From IMG/VR virus record IMGVR_UViG_3300027779_000091, positions 1 to 33,563 of that record: 33,563 nt of DNA; one strand, given 5' to 3'. The translations under genes were made by a program, and so were the position numbers. The first letter of the stretch is position 1, and each line of letters opens with the position of its first letter. The notes below the pieces were generated by a model. That model did no database searches. It was given only the letters and a program-made list of their open reading frames with translations, and was not told the origin of the DNA. This stretch comes from a virus. Of this stretch, positions 16,208-24,451 are shown piece by piece.

Positions 16208-16594
16208 ATGCCAAGAATAAATTTACAATATTCCATTGAGTTGGAGGAACTTGCACCAGAAGTAGGAAGACTATATAAGAAAGCTAACGAGCTTATTGGT
16301 CAGATTTCATTAATTCAGTTCGCCGAGTCTCAGGTTCTCTCGTCCTCCACTGTTAATCATATTCACGAAACCCGCGTGAAGTTAGCTAAAGCGGATGTCA
16401 TGCTGAGAGATATTCAGTCGGTTGTTAGCTCATATGTAGAGTATGAGCTTTCCCAAAATAAAGACGAAGACGCCCAAACAGCGCCGGAGTTACAGCAGTC
16501 CGACACGCTTAACGACCTACAAAATAGCATAGAAGCGCTCTCTCAGCAGATCGATGGGAGCACCGGCGATGAGAACCCCACTCAAAGAGCCTAA
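16208..16594 (+). CDS. Hypothetical helical protein
   Basis: 128 residues, starting 1 nt after the previous stop, with an AGAGGATA site. The N-terminal 90 residues read as two or three long amphipathic helices (ELEELAPEVGRLYKKANELI, then RVKLAKADVMLRDIQSVV). The C-terminus is polar and Gln/Asp-rich. Coiled-coil assembly is likely; the family is not recognised. It overlaps the next gene by 26 nt. Confidence 0.6.
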   Translation: MPRINLQYSIELEELAPEVGRLYKKANELIGQISLIQFAESQVLSSSTVNHIHETRVKLAKADVMLRDIQSVVSSYVEYELSQNKDEDAQTAPELQQSDTLNDLQNSIEALSQQIDGSTGDENPTQRA

Positions 16595-17333
16595 TAACTT
16601 TGTTAGCTCGCACGTGCTAAAAAAAATTATCCCGCTTGATGTTCCGATCAAGAGCTATGCTTTTTTTTCGGGTCAGATGGAATTCCCGCTCTTGAAAAAA
16701 AGAGAGAAGATGACTTTCTTAACTAACAAGATAGCTATTTATGATTTTTGGAAGCACCTGTTGGAGAAACCAGAAGTGGTAGCTATGCATGCGGAGGCAA
16801 TGCATGAACAGACAACTCACGGCACTATAGAAACTTATCAGCGTGAGCTGTTAACATATCGTGAGCCGTATATGCGCGCCGCAATCTTTTATTTGCTGAA
16901 TGCCTATTCTGACAATGGCACTGTTTCTTTTGGGACTTATGATATAAATAATTACAATTCGCTCTTCTTACGTCGTTTGCGAGAGTTAATCAAGAACCCC
17001 TACGAGATAGAATTGAAATATTACCCAGCGACATATGTGGAGGAAGGACTGCAGTATGTCGAACCAGAAGATCTAATATTTATTCCTGTTGGCGCTTACC
17101 ACCCCCCTCTTCTTATTAGCGGACTTTCGGAAGGCTTCGACACGTACGCCTTTAATCATCAACAGTTACACAATACTTTATCAGAGATGGAGAACAAATT
17201 TGTATTATGTTACAAATATAGCCCTCGGCTACGAGATCTCTATGTCGACTTCAGCTTGACATATGTTAGTAAATATGGCACCCCCACTCGCCACAAACAC
17301 CTCGCAGAAGATGTAATCATAACCAACTTTTAG
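16569..17333 (+). CDS. Degenerate D12-class (Dam-like) methyltransferase relative
   Basis: 254 residues from ATG 16569, supported by GGGAG 8 nt upstream (ATG 16554 is in frame but has no site). The layout follows D12 adenine methyltransferases: an opening RTPLKEPNNFV in the place of the P-L-K/R-Y-x-G-G-K block, KMTFLTNKIAIYDFWKHLLE (the N-D-x-N...W segment), YMRAAIFYLLNAYS, PEDLIFIPVGAYHPP where D-P-P-Y should be, and a final AEDVIITNF like E-V-L-I-x-N-Y. The catalytic D-P-P-Y is replaced and the SAM glycine motif is missing, so methylation is unlikely. It could bind DNA or SAM, or be an inactive virion or anti-restriction protein. Confidence 0.65.
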   Translation: MRTPLKEPNNFVSSHVLKKIIPLDVPIKSYAFFSGQMEFPLLKKREKMTFLTNKIAIYDFWKHLLEKPEVVAMHAEAMHEQTTHGTIETYQRELLTYREPYMRAAIFYLLNAYSDNGTVSFGTYDINNYNSLFLRRLRELIKNPYEIELKYYPATYVEEGLQYVEPEDLIFIPVGAYHPPLLISGLSEGFDTYAFNHQQLHNTLSEMENKFVLCYKYSPRLRDLYVDFSLTYVSKYGTPTRHKHLAEDVIITNF

Positions 17334-17341
17334 GAATATAA

Positions 17342-17689
17342 GTGACTCACAAACTTTTTTTAGCATGCTTGCTCTTCGCCGCGGGTCAGACAATGGGCTG
17401 GTTCAATCTTAACTCTCAATTTGTGTGGGAGTGGTGGAAAGACAAGCCTCTCGCCGCAGTATTTTTATATTCGGTCCCTGCTGGCATTTGTTTCTGGTAT
17501 GGCATTCGATTAGCCTATGAAGACATGGGAGAGGTATGGGGCCCTAGATTTTTAATATTTAGTATGTCCTACTTGACGTTCCCCATTTTAACTTGGTATT
17601 TTTTAAATGAGAGCATGTTTACTCTCAAAACCATGGTATGTATTCTACTTTCCTTTGCCATCGTCGCTGTTCAGCTTTTTTGGAAATAG
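17342..17689 (+). CDS. Four-helix membrane protein, DMT/SMR-like
   Basis: 115 residues from GTG 17342 with AGGAATATAA upstream. Four hydrophobic stretches at about 5-20, 38-56, 70-88 and 93-114 make a compact inner-membrane protein. The pattern (W-rich start, AGICFWYGIRLAYED, SYLTFPILTWYFLNES, CILLSFAIVAVQLF) resembles small drug/metabolite transporters of the SMR/EamA type, including a conserved-looking Glu at the end of helix 3. Substrate unknown. It stands 8 nt after the methyltransferase relative and 3 nt before the phosphomannomutase gene. Confidence 0.65.
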   Translation: MTHKLFLACLLFAAGQTMGWFNLNSQFVWEWWKDKPLAAVFLYSVPAGICFWYGIRLAYEDMGEVWGPRFLIFSMSYLTFPILTWYFLNESMFTLKTMVCILLSFAIVAVQLFWK

Positions 17690-17692
17690 GCT

Positions 17693-18451
17693 ATGAGTAG
17701 TATTTTTTTATTTGACGTCGATGGCACAGTTACCCCTCCCAAACAAAAGATAGATTCAAATTTTAAAATTGAATTTTTAAGATGGATGAAGGATAGAGAG
17801 GTATACATTGTCTCTGGGGGATCTTTCCCGCGAATAATAGACCAATTGGGTACTGATATTGTTGATGGCTGCGCCGGCGTATTCGCATGCATGGGGAACA
17901 TATTTTATGAGCAGTTGGATCAGATAAATCCATCTGGATTTGACGAGTGGCAAATAATATATGAGAATAAGTTCCGCAGCCCGCGCGGCTTAAAAGAGAA
18001 ACTAAAGAAGGTGGTTGAAGAGTCGGCTTACCACACAAAAACAGGCAAACATTCTCAACACCGCGAGGGGATGATAAACTTTTCCATCGTAGGATCTAAC
18101 GCAACAACAGAGCAAAGAAGAGAATACGCAGAGTATGATCTGCAGAACAAAGAGAGGGAAGCCATCGTGGGCGCCCTCAAAAAGCAATACGCTTCTCTGG
18201 ATTTTGCCATTGGGGGCGCCGTTAGCATTGATATCTTCAAAATGGGAGCCGATAAATCTCAAATTATTGACCGCCATTTTGATGAGGTGTTAGAAGGAAA
18301 TAGGATATTGTTCGTAGGGGATAGGATCCCATTTCCAGGCAACGATTGCTCGCTGGCAGTAACCCTGCGGCAACACCCAAATGGATCTGCTTACGAGGTG
18401 GAAAGCTGGCGTGACACAGCAGAACTATTAAAGACCGAGCCTTTTGCGTAG
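17693..18451 (+). CDS. HAD-family phosphomannomutase (eukaryotic PMM type)
   Basis: 252 residues, full family length. HAD motif I FLFDVDGTVT (nucleophile Asp8, acid/base Asp10), motif II-like VSGGS, the PMM cap segment HREGMINFSIVGSNATTEQRREYAEYD in two blocks, GGAVSIDIFKMGADKSQ and motif IV VGDRIPFPGNDC. These are the signatures of PMM enzymes that turn mannose-6-phosphate into mannose-1-phosphate for GDP-mannose. Such a phage enzyme could feed surface-sugar or virion-glycan synthesis; the nucleotidyltransferase-like gene at 1683 might act on a related substrate, but the two are far apart. The start ATG lies 3 nt after the previous stop. Confidence 0.88.
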   Translation: MSSIFLFDVDGTVTPPKQKIDSNFKIEFLRWMKDREVYIVSGGSFPRIIDQLGTDIVDGCAGVFACMGNIFYEQLDQINPSGFDEWQIIYENKFRSPRGLKEKLKKVVEESAYHTKTGKHSQHREGMINFSIVGSNATTEQRREYAEYDLQNKEREAIVGALKKQYASLDFAIGGAVSIDIFKMGADKSQIIDRHFDEVLEGNRILFVGDRIPFPGNDCSLAVTLRQHPNGSAYEVESWRDTAELLKTEPFA

Positions 18452-18467
18452 ATACTGATAAAAACAA

Positions 18468-18475
18468 CTATTTAT
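18468..18475 (+). promoter_or_regulatory. CTATTTAT motif before the giant gene
   Basis: CTATTTATAAT, 18 nt before ATG 18494, in a 42-nt gap. The overlapping TATAAT (18473-18478) has no -35 at the right distance. A late-type promoter with only a -10 element is possible. Confidence 0.3.
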
Positions 18476-18493
18476 AATGACGGAGTTTAATTA

Positions 18494-21400
18494 ATGGACA
18501 TTTCTACAGGCAATTGGTTTAGGTATTTACAGGAAGAAGTTTTAACAGAGGGGCTGCGAGACATCGGGTTGCCCGAGGTCATCGTTGATTTTATCGAGGA
18601 AGGCATGCCAAATGCTCCCGAGAAGTCAAAGATGTACGCCGGCAATAACTGGAAAGAACACAAGCTGGGCAACCCCGGCTACATTGAGAGCACTCAAGAT
18701 AATTGGCTGAGCTTCATGGAGCGCAACTTTCGCAATCAGCTTCAAGTTACTCCCCTTGAGCCCCAGCATAGGGAATCACATTTCGTAGCGCGAATCGCTG
18801 CCGTATACGATGAGAACGGAATGGAAGGCGGACCACCCGAGAAGCGCGTAAGGTATGACGTCAAAACCGTTGAGCAAAACAAGAAGATCGCATTCGTCGC
18901 AGAAAATATAAAGCAAGCGTGGGCAAAGCCTGCCGGCACTTGGCGCAAGACATTTATGAAAGCAACGAAGGCACTGAGCAAAGCAGGTGTGCCTTCCGAG
19001 AAGGTTGAGGTGGTCAAAGATGAGTTGCAGCGTAACATGCTGGCTCAGTGGAAAACATACTGGGGCAGATGGAACGAGTTGTTCTCTTGGCTCAACGACG
19101 AACCAACGAACTACGAAATGATCAAGGGCGAAGAAATTAGTATCGCCTACGACACAGCGATGGAAGACCTAAACAACAAAGAAGATCCAGACGAGATCAT
19201 CCACACATTTGAGGACGGCTCGTACTGGTATAACTTACAGGTATCTAACTGCCCCGTAGAAGGCGAGCGAATGGGACACTGTGGCTCTGACACTCGCGGC
19301 ACCCTTGTGTCACTACGCAAGCGCCAGAGCAAGCGCAAAGCATCCTCTTCCTATATCACAATGACTTGGGATGGTGAGACACTTTACCAGATCAAGGGGC
19401 GCAACAACGACGCACCTCCACACGAAATGTGGGATCACATCGAGTGGTTCATCAGAAATATGGATATCAGCAGCGTCGAGGAAACAGGTGAACACTCTAA
19501 CGATCACGAAGGCTTCCAAGAGATGAATGAATATCTCCAAGGCCGCAACCAAAGCGTTAGATTCAACGGCGCCATCGATATAGACGCAATCCAAGAGGCG
19601 ATAGACGAGGTTGTCAACGACTACGACGGCGAGAACTCATCGATCTATGGAGAAGTCACTGGACCAGAGGATCACGGTGGTGACTACACCGCTATGAACA
19701 TGAGCGCCGAATGCAGCATTCAGATTAACTTGGGCTGGAAGGGTTTTAAAGAAGGTGACGGGGACTTCATCCCGACATTTAGTATGGACGACACGACAGA
19801 GACAGATTATGAGCGTATCCCCCAGAACACTTGGGGAACCTCAGCAAGAGACTTTAACAGCGAACTAGATCTAGACGAGATTGGCTATCCATTGCCCGGA
19901 GAAACCGAGGTTGAATGGTCCGTTGAAATGCTCACAGGCGCCCAGCCAGAGGGTGAAGACATAGACCCAAACTATCCAGCAACCGCACACCTTATAGTTT
20001 CGATCCGCAATTCCGAATATGAAGCTGTTGACGACGAAGACGATGCTCGACGCAATATGGAAAACCTTGCTTCGGAGGTTCAATCAGAGTTTGAAGACAA
20101 GTACGACGAGATCAAAGAAGAATTAAGAGCCAAACTTGCGAAAGAAGGCTATTCCGTCAAGACAGCATATGATCGTGATCGATCAGAGATGAGCGGATAT
20201 GAGTTAGAACACTGGAACATCTACACCGACAAGGCAGGGCTAGAGTTCTGGTTCAGACCAGCAACAGGCGAAAACCCTTCCGACACTCTCGTCGAATACG
20301 GTGAGATGCCGATGGTAATGAAGATGTGGGGGCAACGCCAAGGAGCCGGACACATAGATCACCTATACACCCGCGCCTTTGGAGCGCCCACCGGCACTAC
20401 TCGGGCAGCGGCGCGCTACGGAAACCCCGACCTAGACCGCAATATGGCGAGAACACTGGAGAGATTGTATAAGAAAAACTCTACCACAGCCACAGCAGGA
20501 CAAGAGCAGCTGCCCTTTGGTGATGATTACGCTGCCAAGCACGTGCCAATTGTTTTAGCGAAAGACTCGCGCTTTGTTATCCAAGGCGCCGCCGCATTCC
20601 ACGGACAGAATGGTGCCTATCCTTTGATGCCCATTGGCTGGCGTTATACCATCGGTGTAGACAGCAGCGCATCACCAGAAGAGATAGAGACAGTCAAAGA
20701 CATCGTACGATACTTTAATAAGAACCCTCAGATGGTTATGGATGCCGCCAAAGAGACTATTGATATAGCACTTGAAGGCTCGGTAGCGCTGTCAGAGGCA
20801 ACGAAAGAGAGCGTGCTAACAGGAAAAATAGTGTACGCAACCATCAAGCACATTGATTCGATGCTCGCCGCACAAGTGGCTTCGGGTTCTGACGAATGGG
20901 CAGAGCGCAAGGTAATGATAGCTAGATGGATCAATCAAAACTTTGAGCAGATGGAAGAAGTGGAGAAGCACGTAGCTTGGTATGATTACCTCTCACCGAT
21001 AAGAAACCAGACATTTAATATGGCTCGCGAAGGCGATATCGAACCCGAAGGCGATGATGCCGGCAGACCAATTCGTTGGAACGAGAAAGTGCAGGATCAG
21101 ATGAAGCGAATGAAAGCATTTGGAGGCACTGTACGAAACTATAGCGGCGTTCAACGCGGAGAGCCACAGGCAGGCACGATGGGGGCGCCGCGCGCAGTAG
21201 GAGAGAGCGTAGAGCAGCAGATTGACAGGATCGATAGATTATTACAAGAAAAAGACACGTCCTATGACCTCCGATTATACAGCATCAAAGCCGATATATC
21301 AATTCAAAAAGAGCTTGGCGGCGAAGTTCAAGAAACTCAGACTGAGATTCGTGGTATCGAGGGTGTTACGACTGTGCGCACGGTGGGGGATACAACCGAC

Positions 21401-22015
21401 ATTGGCACATCACAAGTTGCAACGTATGAAATTAAATTTGAACTTCTAGGAAGTTTAGGTCGTGTTAAATATAGGGACCAAACTCTCATTCCCGGCATGA
21501 TGAAAATTAAGGGATTGAGAATCCTAAGACTCAGCCCTATTCACAGGACGAACGCCCAGGGAACGATTAGAACAGTTAGAGAGGGCTTGTTAAAAGAAGA
21601 TGGCGGCATTTCCAACTTTGGAGGTATGGCCGGCAATCTTGGCGCCTTGCGGAAATCTTATTTCAAGAATAATGTTACCCCTCGTGAAACCATAGATTCT
21701 GTGCTAGCCGATTGGGTAGAAGGAGGTGTTCAGGTTTATGATTCCCCGACAGATACAACTAACATGAGATACCATGTAATGATGCCCGTCGAGGAATTGA
21801 TGCCTTTCATCTCAAGAGAATTTAGAGCGCCAATGGACGCATTTGATGGATTATATCAAAATTTTATTGCCAATGGTGCAGATGCACCTGTCTTTATAGC
21901 CCTGGGAAAGAATGGCAGAGCCAAAGTCACAGGAAACGAAGACCTAATATGGTTTGCAAAGAAGTCGGGCCTTGAAGAATTGCCTGTCTTCTTCAGTTAT
22001 CAAAGGCAGGTTTGA
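18494..22015 (+). CDS. 1173-residue multidomain protein (PcfJ-like and ParB-like parts), possible injected head protein
   Basis: GGAG (18482-18485) precedes ATG 18494. The N-terminus NWFRYLQEEVLTEG resembles a T4 capsid-targeting peptide with an L-x-E/G cleavage site. Around residues 250-320, NCPVEGERMGHCGS, RGTLVSLRKRQ, YITMTWDGETLYQIKGRNN follow the H-C...G-x-x-x-S-L-R...Q-x-K-G-x-N order of PcfJ-like proteins. The middle is acidic and tyrosine-rich. Residues about 905-1010 (KADISIQKELGG, TEIRGIEGVTTVRTVGD, YEIKFELLG) look ferredoxin-like. The end (APVFIALGKNGRAKVTGNED, then LPVFFSYQRQV) follows the ParB/sulfiredoxin order with N-E-D for N-H-R. All domain calls are by eye. The last 800 nt are more AT-rich than the rest. 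Confidence 0.75.
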   Translation: MDISTGNWFRYLQEEVLTEGLRDIGLPEVIVDFIEEGMPNAPEKSKMYAGNNWKEHKLGNPGYIESTQDNWLSFMERNFRNQLQVTPLEPQHRESHFVARIAAVYDENGMEGGPPEKRVRYDVKTVEQNKKIAFVAENIKQAWAKPAGTWRKTFMKATKALSKAGVPSEKVEVVKDELQRNMLAQWKTYWGRWNELFSWLNDEPTNYEMIKGEEISIAYDTAMEDLNNKEDPDEIIHTFEDGSYWYNLQVSNCPVEGERMGHCGSDTRGTLVSLRKRQSKRKASSSYITMTWDGETLYQIKGRNNDAPPHEMWDHIEWFIRNMDISSVEETGEHSNDHEGFQEMNEYLQGRNQSVRFNGAIDIDAIQEAIDEVVNDYDGENSSIYGEVTGPEDHGGDYTAMNMSAECSIQINLGWKGFKEGDGDFIPTFSMDDTTETDYERIPQNTWGTSARDFNSELDLDEIGYPLPGETEVEWSVEMLTGAQPEGEDIDPNYPATAHLIVSIRNSEYEAVDDEDDARRNMENLASEVQSEFEDKYDEIKEELRAKLAKEGYSVKTAYDRDRSEMSGYELEHWNIYTDKAGLEFWFRPATGENPSDTLVEYGEMPMVMKMWGQRQGAGHIDHLYTRAFGAPTGTTRAAARYGNPDLDRNMARTLERLYKKNSTTATAGQEQLPFGDDYAAKHVPIVLAKDSRFVIQGAAAFHGQNGAYPLMPIGWRYTIGVDSSASPEEIETVKDIVRYFNKNPQMVMDAAKETIDIALEGSVALSEATKESVLTGKIVYATIKHIDSMLAAQVASGSDEWAERKVMIARWINQNFEQMEEVEKHVAWYDYLSPIRNQTFNMAREGDIEPEGDDAGRPIRWNEKVQDQMKRMKAFGGTVRNYSGVQRGEPQAGTMGAPRAVGESVEQQIDRIDRLLQEKDTSYDLRLYSIKADISIQKELGGEVQETQTEIRGIEGVTTVRTVGDTTDIGTSQVATYEIKFELLGSLGRVKYRDQTLIPGMMKIKGLRILRLSPIHRTNAQGTIRTVREGLLKEDGGISNFGGMAGNLGALRKSYFKNNVTPRETIDSVLADWVEGGVQVYDSPTDTTNMRYHVMMPVEELMPFISREFRAPMDAFDGLYQNFIANGADAPVFIALGKNGRAKVTGNEDLIWFAKKSGLEELPVFFSYQRQV

Positions 22016-22791
22016 TGCTCGCTTTTTTAAAGAAGCACGCGCGTATTGTAATGAGGGTTGCAGCCTCAACACTGTTCTTCCTTTTTGTGTTTTATAGTGT
22101 TTATAGTCAGTATTCGATACCAAGCAAAAAAGAGATACAAAATAACAAAAACGTCTCCTCATTCTATAATACATCATACCGAAGTACAATTAAAAAGTCA
22201 AGGCTGAGTACGGTGCAGATAATTTCTATGGTACCAGAGGAGGGTTTAATATCCGCTTTTACGGGAACCTATTTTGAAGCCTACGGGGATTTTTTCGTTG
22301 TATCTGTTGCTCACGGTATCCATGGACCTTGTGAATACACAAAAATAGTCTTTGACGACAAATTGTATAGCTGTAAAAAATATATATATGTTGATACCCA
22401 CGTAGATTATTCAATAATACAAATCGATGAGATCCTGGAGCGGAAGCCGATTAAAATACCCCGAGACTTACCTAAAAATAAGCAGTGGATAAAATCGTAT
22501 TCAATTCTCAACAAAGTCGTTTATACGGGCTATCCAAATACCTTGGGTCCCCTTACGATTAGCGGCGAAATAGCCGGCTTTTCGCCATCGCAACATGCCT
22601 ACATGATTTCATATGCATGGCAAGGTTCTTCGGGTTCCGGAGTTTTTGACCATTCAGGCAAATATATAGGTTATGTGGTAGCAATTGATGTTGGCCAAAC
22701 GGAGTTAGGCTTGCAAATCCTACAAGATGTTGTTTTAATTGTGCCGGCATTTAATATTGACTGGACCAAAGTTATAACTGAAGCCGAATAA
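22015..22791 (+). CDS. Membrane-anchored trypsin-like serine protease
   Basis: 258 residues from ATG 22015 (TGATG overlap with the previous stop; AGG site). One N-terminal hydrophobic helix (about 14-30, AASTLFFLFVFYSVYS) after a basic start predicts a periplasm-facing anchor. The body has a chymotrypsin-type triad: SVAHG (His100), HVDYSII (Asp131) and WQGSSGSGVFD (Ser208), with GYPNTLGP between. Length and order match trypsin-like peptidases of the HtrA catalytic part, without PDZ. A secreted or envelope protease in a phage is unusual; it may act on envelope or superinfecting phage proteins. Confidence 0.85.
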   Translation: MLAFLKKHARIVMRVAASTLFFLFVFYSVYSQYSIPSKKEIQNNKNVSSFYNTSYRSTIKKSRLSTVQIISMVPEEGLISAFTGTYFEAYGDFFVVSVAHGIHGPCEYTKIVFDDKLYSCKKYIYVDTHVDYSIIQIDEILERKPIKIPRDLPKNKQWIKSYSILNKVVYTGYPNTLGPLTISGEIAGFSPSQHAYMISYAWQGSSGSGVFDHSGKYIGYVVAIDVGQTELGLQILQDVVLIVPAFNIDWTKVITEAE

Positions 22792-22801
22792 GGAGATAGA
22801 A

Positions 22802-22975
22802 GTGAAAAAAGAAAATTGTAAATTAGACGAGCTATTGTATAAGATAAACACCTTAGAAAATTCGTTAAAAGTTCTAAAAAAACAACTGAACCAGGTGTAT
22901 ACTATATGTGATACTTATTTTTCCGATGATGGAATAGGGTCAGAAAAGGAAAAAGATGATGAACAACGAAATTGA
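22802..22975 (+). CDS. 57-residue coiled-coil-like protein
   Basis: GTG 22802 follows AGGAG (22791-22795) with a 6-nt spacer that also overlaps the protease stop. The frame runs 57 codons to TGA 22973-22975. The protein begins KKENCKLDELLYKINTLENS and continues with a heptad-like Leu/Ile pattern (LKVLKKQLNQVY), ending in an acidic tail. This is a good short gene between well-supported neighbours. Function unknown. Confidence 0.6.
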   Translation: MKKENCKLDELLYKINTLENSLKVLKKQLNQVYTICDTYFSDDGIGSEKEKDDEQRN

Positions 22976-23309
22976 AAAAATTGAGGAGATGGTCGACCCC
23001 GTGTCAACACAGCCGGAAGACCTGAAACCCAAGCGCCCATCGAACCGCGCACCGGAAGGCATCAGAACCTTCACAGTGTGCCGGCAAAGCGATGAAAGTG
23101 GTGTGTCAGGAGAGGGAGTGGTGATAGAAGGTGCCACTTTTGCTACCGGACACACAGTCATCCACTGGTTGACTCCAGCACCACGCGGCTCCATTGCGTT
23201 TTTTGATGCATTTGATGATTTTTTGAAAATACACATCAAACCTCACCCGACAAATCGTACAATTATTACGTTTGAAGATGGCGAGCAAACTATGTATGAT
23301 GGGGGCTAG
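22956..23309 (+). CDS. Conserved phage hypothetical protein (SGVSG...G-TVIHWL type)
   Basis: 117 residues; AAAAGGA lies 6-10 nt before ATG 22956, inside the previous gene (20-nt overlap). After a charged N-terminus the core reads DESGVSGEGVVIEGATFATG, HTVIHWLT, SIAFFDAFDDFLKIHI, TIITFEDGE: alternating strands with one helix. I have the impression this small alpha/beta domain is widespread in phages and actinobacteria with no known function. Single-domain here. Confidence 0.7.
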   Translation: MMNNEIEKIEEMVDPVSTQPEDLKPKRPSNRAPEGIRTFTVCRQSDESGVSGEGVVIEGATFATGHTVIHWLTPAPRGSIAFFDAFDDFLKIHIKPHPTNRTIITFEDGEQTMYDGG

Positions 23310-23317
23310 TTAATAAC

Positions 23318-24211
23318 ATGAAGGTATGGAAGGGTTATATTAAGGCAATCACAGAGCTTGATGGTTATAAAAACAGAATTAAGGATTACGTACCAGATCG
23401 CAATGAATTGCTTGGCCAGGGTGGTCAAGATAACTCGCCACCTTTTACGAAAAAGATGGGTACCCATGTTACCTTTGACAGACAACTAGAAGAAGAAGTC
23501 GAGCCTGAATCTTTCGAAACTCGCGACGACCTTGAATCACGAATTTGGAAAGATAAAAAACTAAGGCACCGAGTAAGAAAACATCTAATGAAAATATCAA
23601 AAGATTTTATTAGTGGATTGCCCGTTCCTGTTAAAATCAAGGATGTAACACTAACCGGCTCGCTTGCAAACTACAATTGGTCAAACTTTTCGGATGTTGA
23701 TTTGCATATTGTGGTAGACTTTCTGGAGATTGATGAGAATTTAGTTTTAGTTAAATCTTTTTTTGATAACGCGCGAATGCGCTGGAACAACACACACAAT
23801 ATTAAAATCCGTGGCTACGATGTAGAGATTTATGTTGAAGATTCCCGAGAAGATCACAAGTCTTCAGGTGTTTATTCAATCTTAAATGATGAGTGGATCA
23901 AAGAGCCGAAGAAGTATAACTCATCGATCGACTTTACGGGTGCCAGAAGAAAGGCTGATGATATAGAATTCCAAGTTAATATAACCGATAACATGATAAT
24001 TGCTGGGAAATATCGCTCTGCTATTAAAAATGTGGACCGCCTTAAAAGAAAAATCAAGAACATGCGCCGCGCAGGACTTGAAAGTCCTAAACAAGAGTTC
24101 TCAATTGAAAATATAGCATTTAAGATTCTTAGAAGAAATGGTATACTGGATCTATTGCAGCAACTAAAAACGCAAGCATATGATAACATGTTAAATATCA
24201 AAGAGGAATGA
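23318..24211 (+). CDS. Nucleotidyltransferase-fold protein with capsid-targeting-like N-terminus
   Basis: 297 residues. The minimal nucleotidyltransferase signature is complete: TLTGSLANYNWSNFSDVDLHIVVD with Gly114-Ser115 and Asp126/Asp128, and third acid at YDVEIYVED (Asp168 or Glu170). Such folds transfer NMP to RNA, proteins or antibiotics (CCA-adding, MNT, kanamycin types). The target is unknown. The start MKVWKGYIKAITEL matches the pattern of the T4 capsid-targeting peptide MKTYQEFIAE, followed by an I-T-E cleavage-like site, so this enzyme may be packed in the head and injected. The C-terminal 100 residues are basic helices. Confidence 0.78.
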   Translation: MKVWKGYIKAITELDGYKNRIKDYVPDRNELLGQGGQDNSPPFTKKMGTHVTFDRQLEEEVEPESFETRDDLESRIWKDKKLRHRVRKHLMKISKDFISGLPVPVKIKDVTLTGSLANYNWSNFSDVDLHIVVDFLEIDENLVLVKSFFDNARMRWNNTHNIKIRGYDVEIYVEDSREDHKSSGVYSILNDEWIKEPKKYNSSIDFTGARRKADDIEFQVNITDNMIIAGKYRSAIKNVDRLKRKIKNMRRAGLESPKQEFSIENIAFKILRRNGILDLLQQLKTQAYDNMLNIKEE

Positions 24212-24451
24212 ATGGAATTTACAGAAATTATTGACGGGATGGATGTGTTCCCCGGGGAATATGTTTACCACGAACCATCGAAAGCAATCGTGATGGTCGG
24301 TGCATTTAACAAAGACGAAAATTTTATCAGAGCATTGAAGCAGGGCCGTCTTATGGAAGATAAAATTGCACACTTTAAGAAAATCAATCTAACCCGCAAG
24401 GAACGTAAGCGTTCCCAAATTGGCTGTGGTGGCTGTAAGGGAGGAAAATGA
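24212..24451 (+). CDS. Small protein with C-terminal CGGCKGGK motif
   Basis: 79 residues, start ATG directly after the previous stop, with AGAGGA as ribosome site. The first half (MDVFPGEYVYHEPSKAIVMVGAFN) is strand-rich, the second half basic and helical, and the last nine residues are GCGGCKGGK, a CxxC that could bind metal or react. Family not recognised beyond this. Confidence 0.6.
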   Translation: MEFTEIIDGMDVFPGEYVYHEPSKAIVMVGAFNKDENFIRALKQGRLMEDKIAHFKKINLTRKERKRSQIGCGGCKGGK

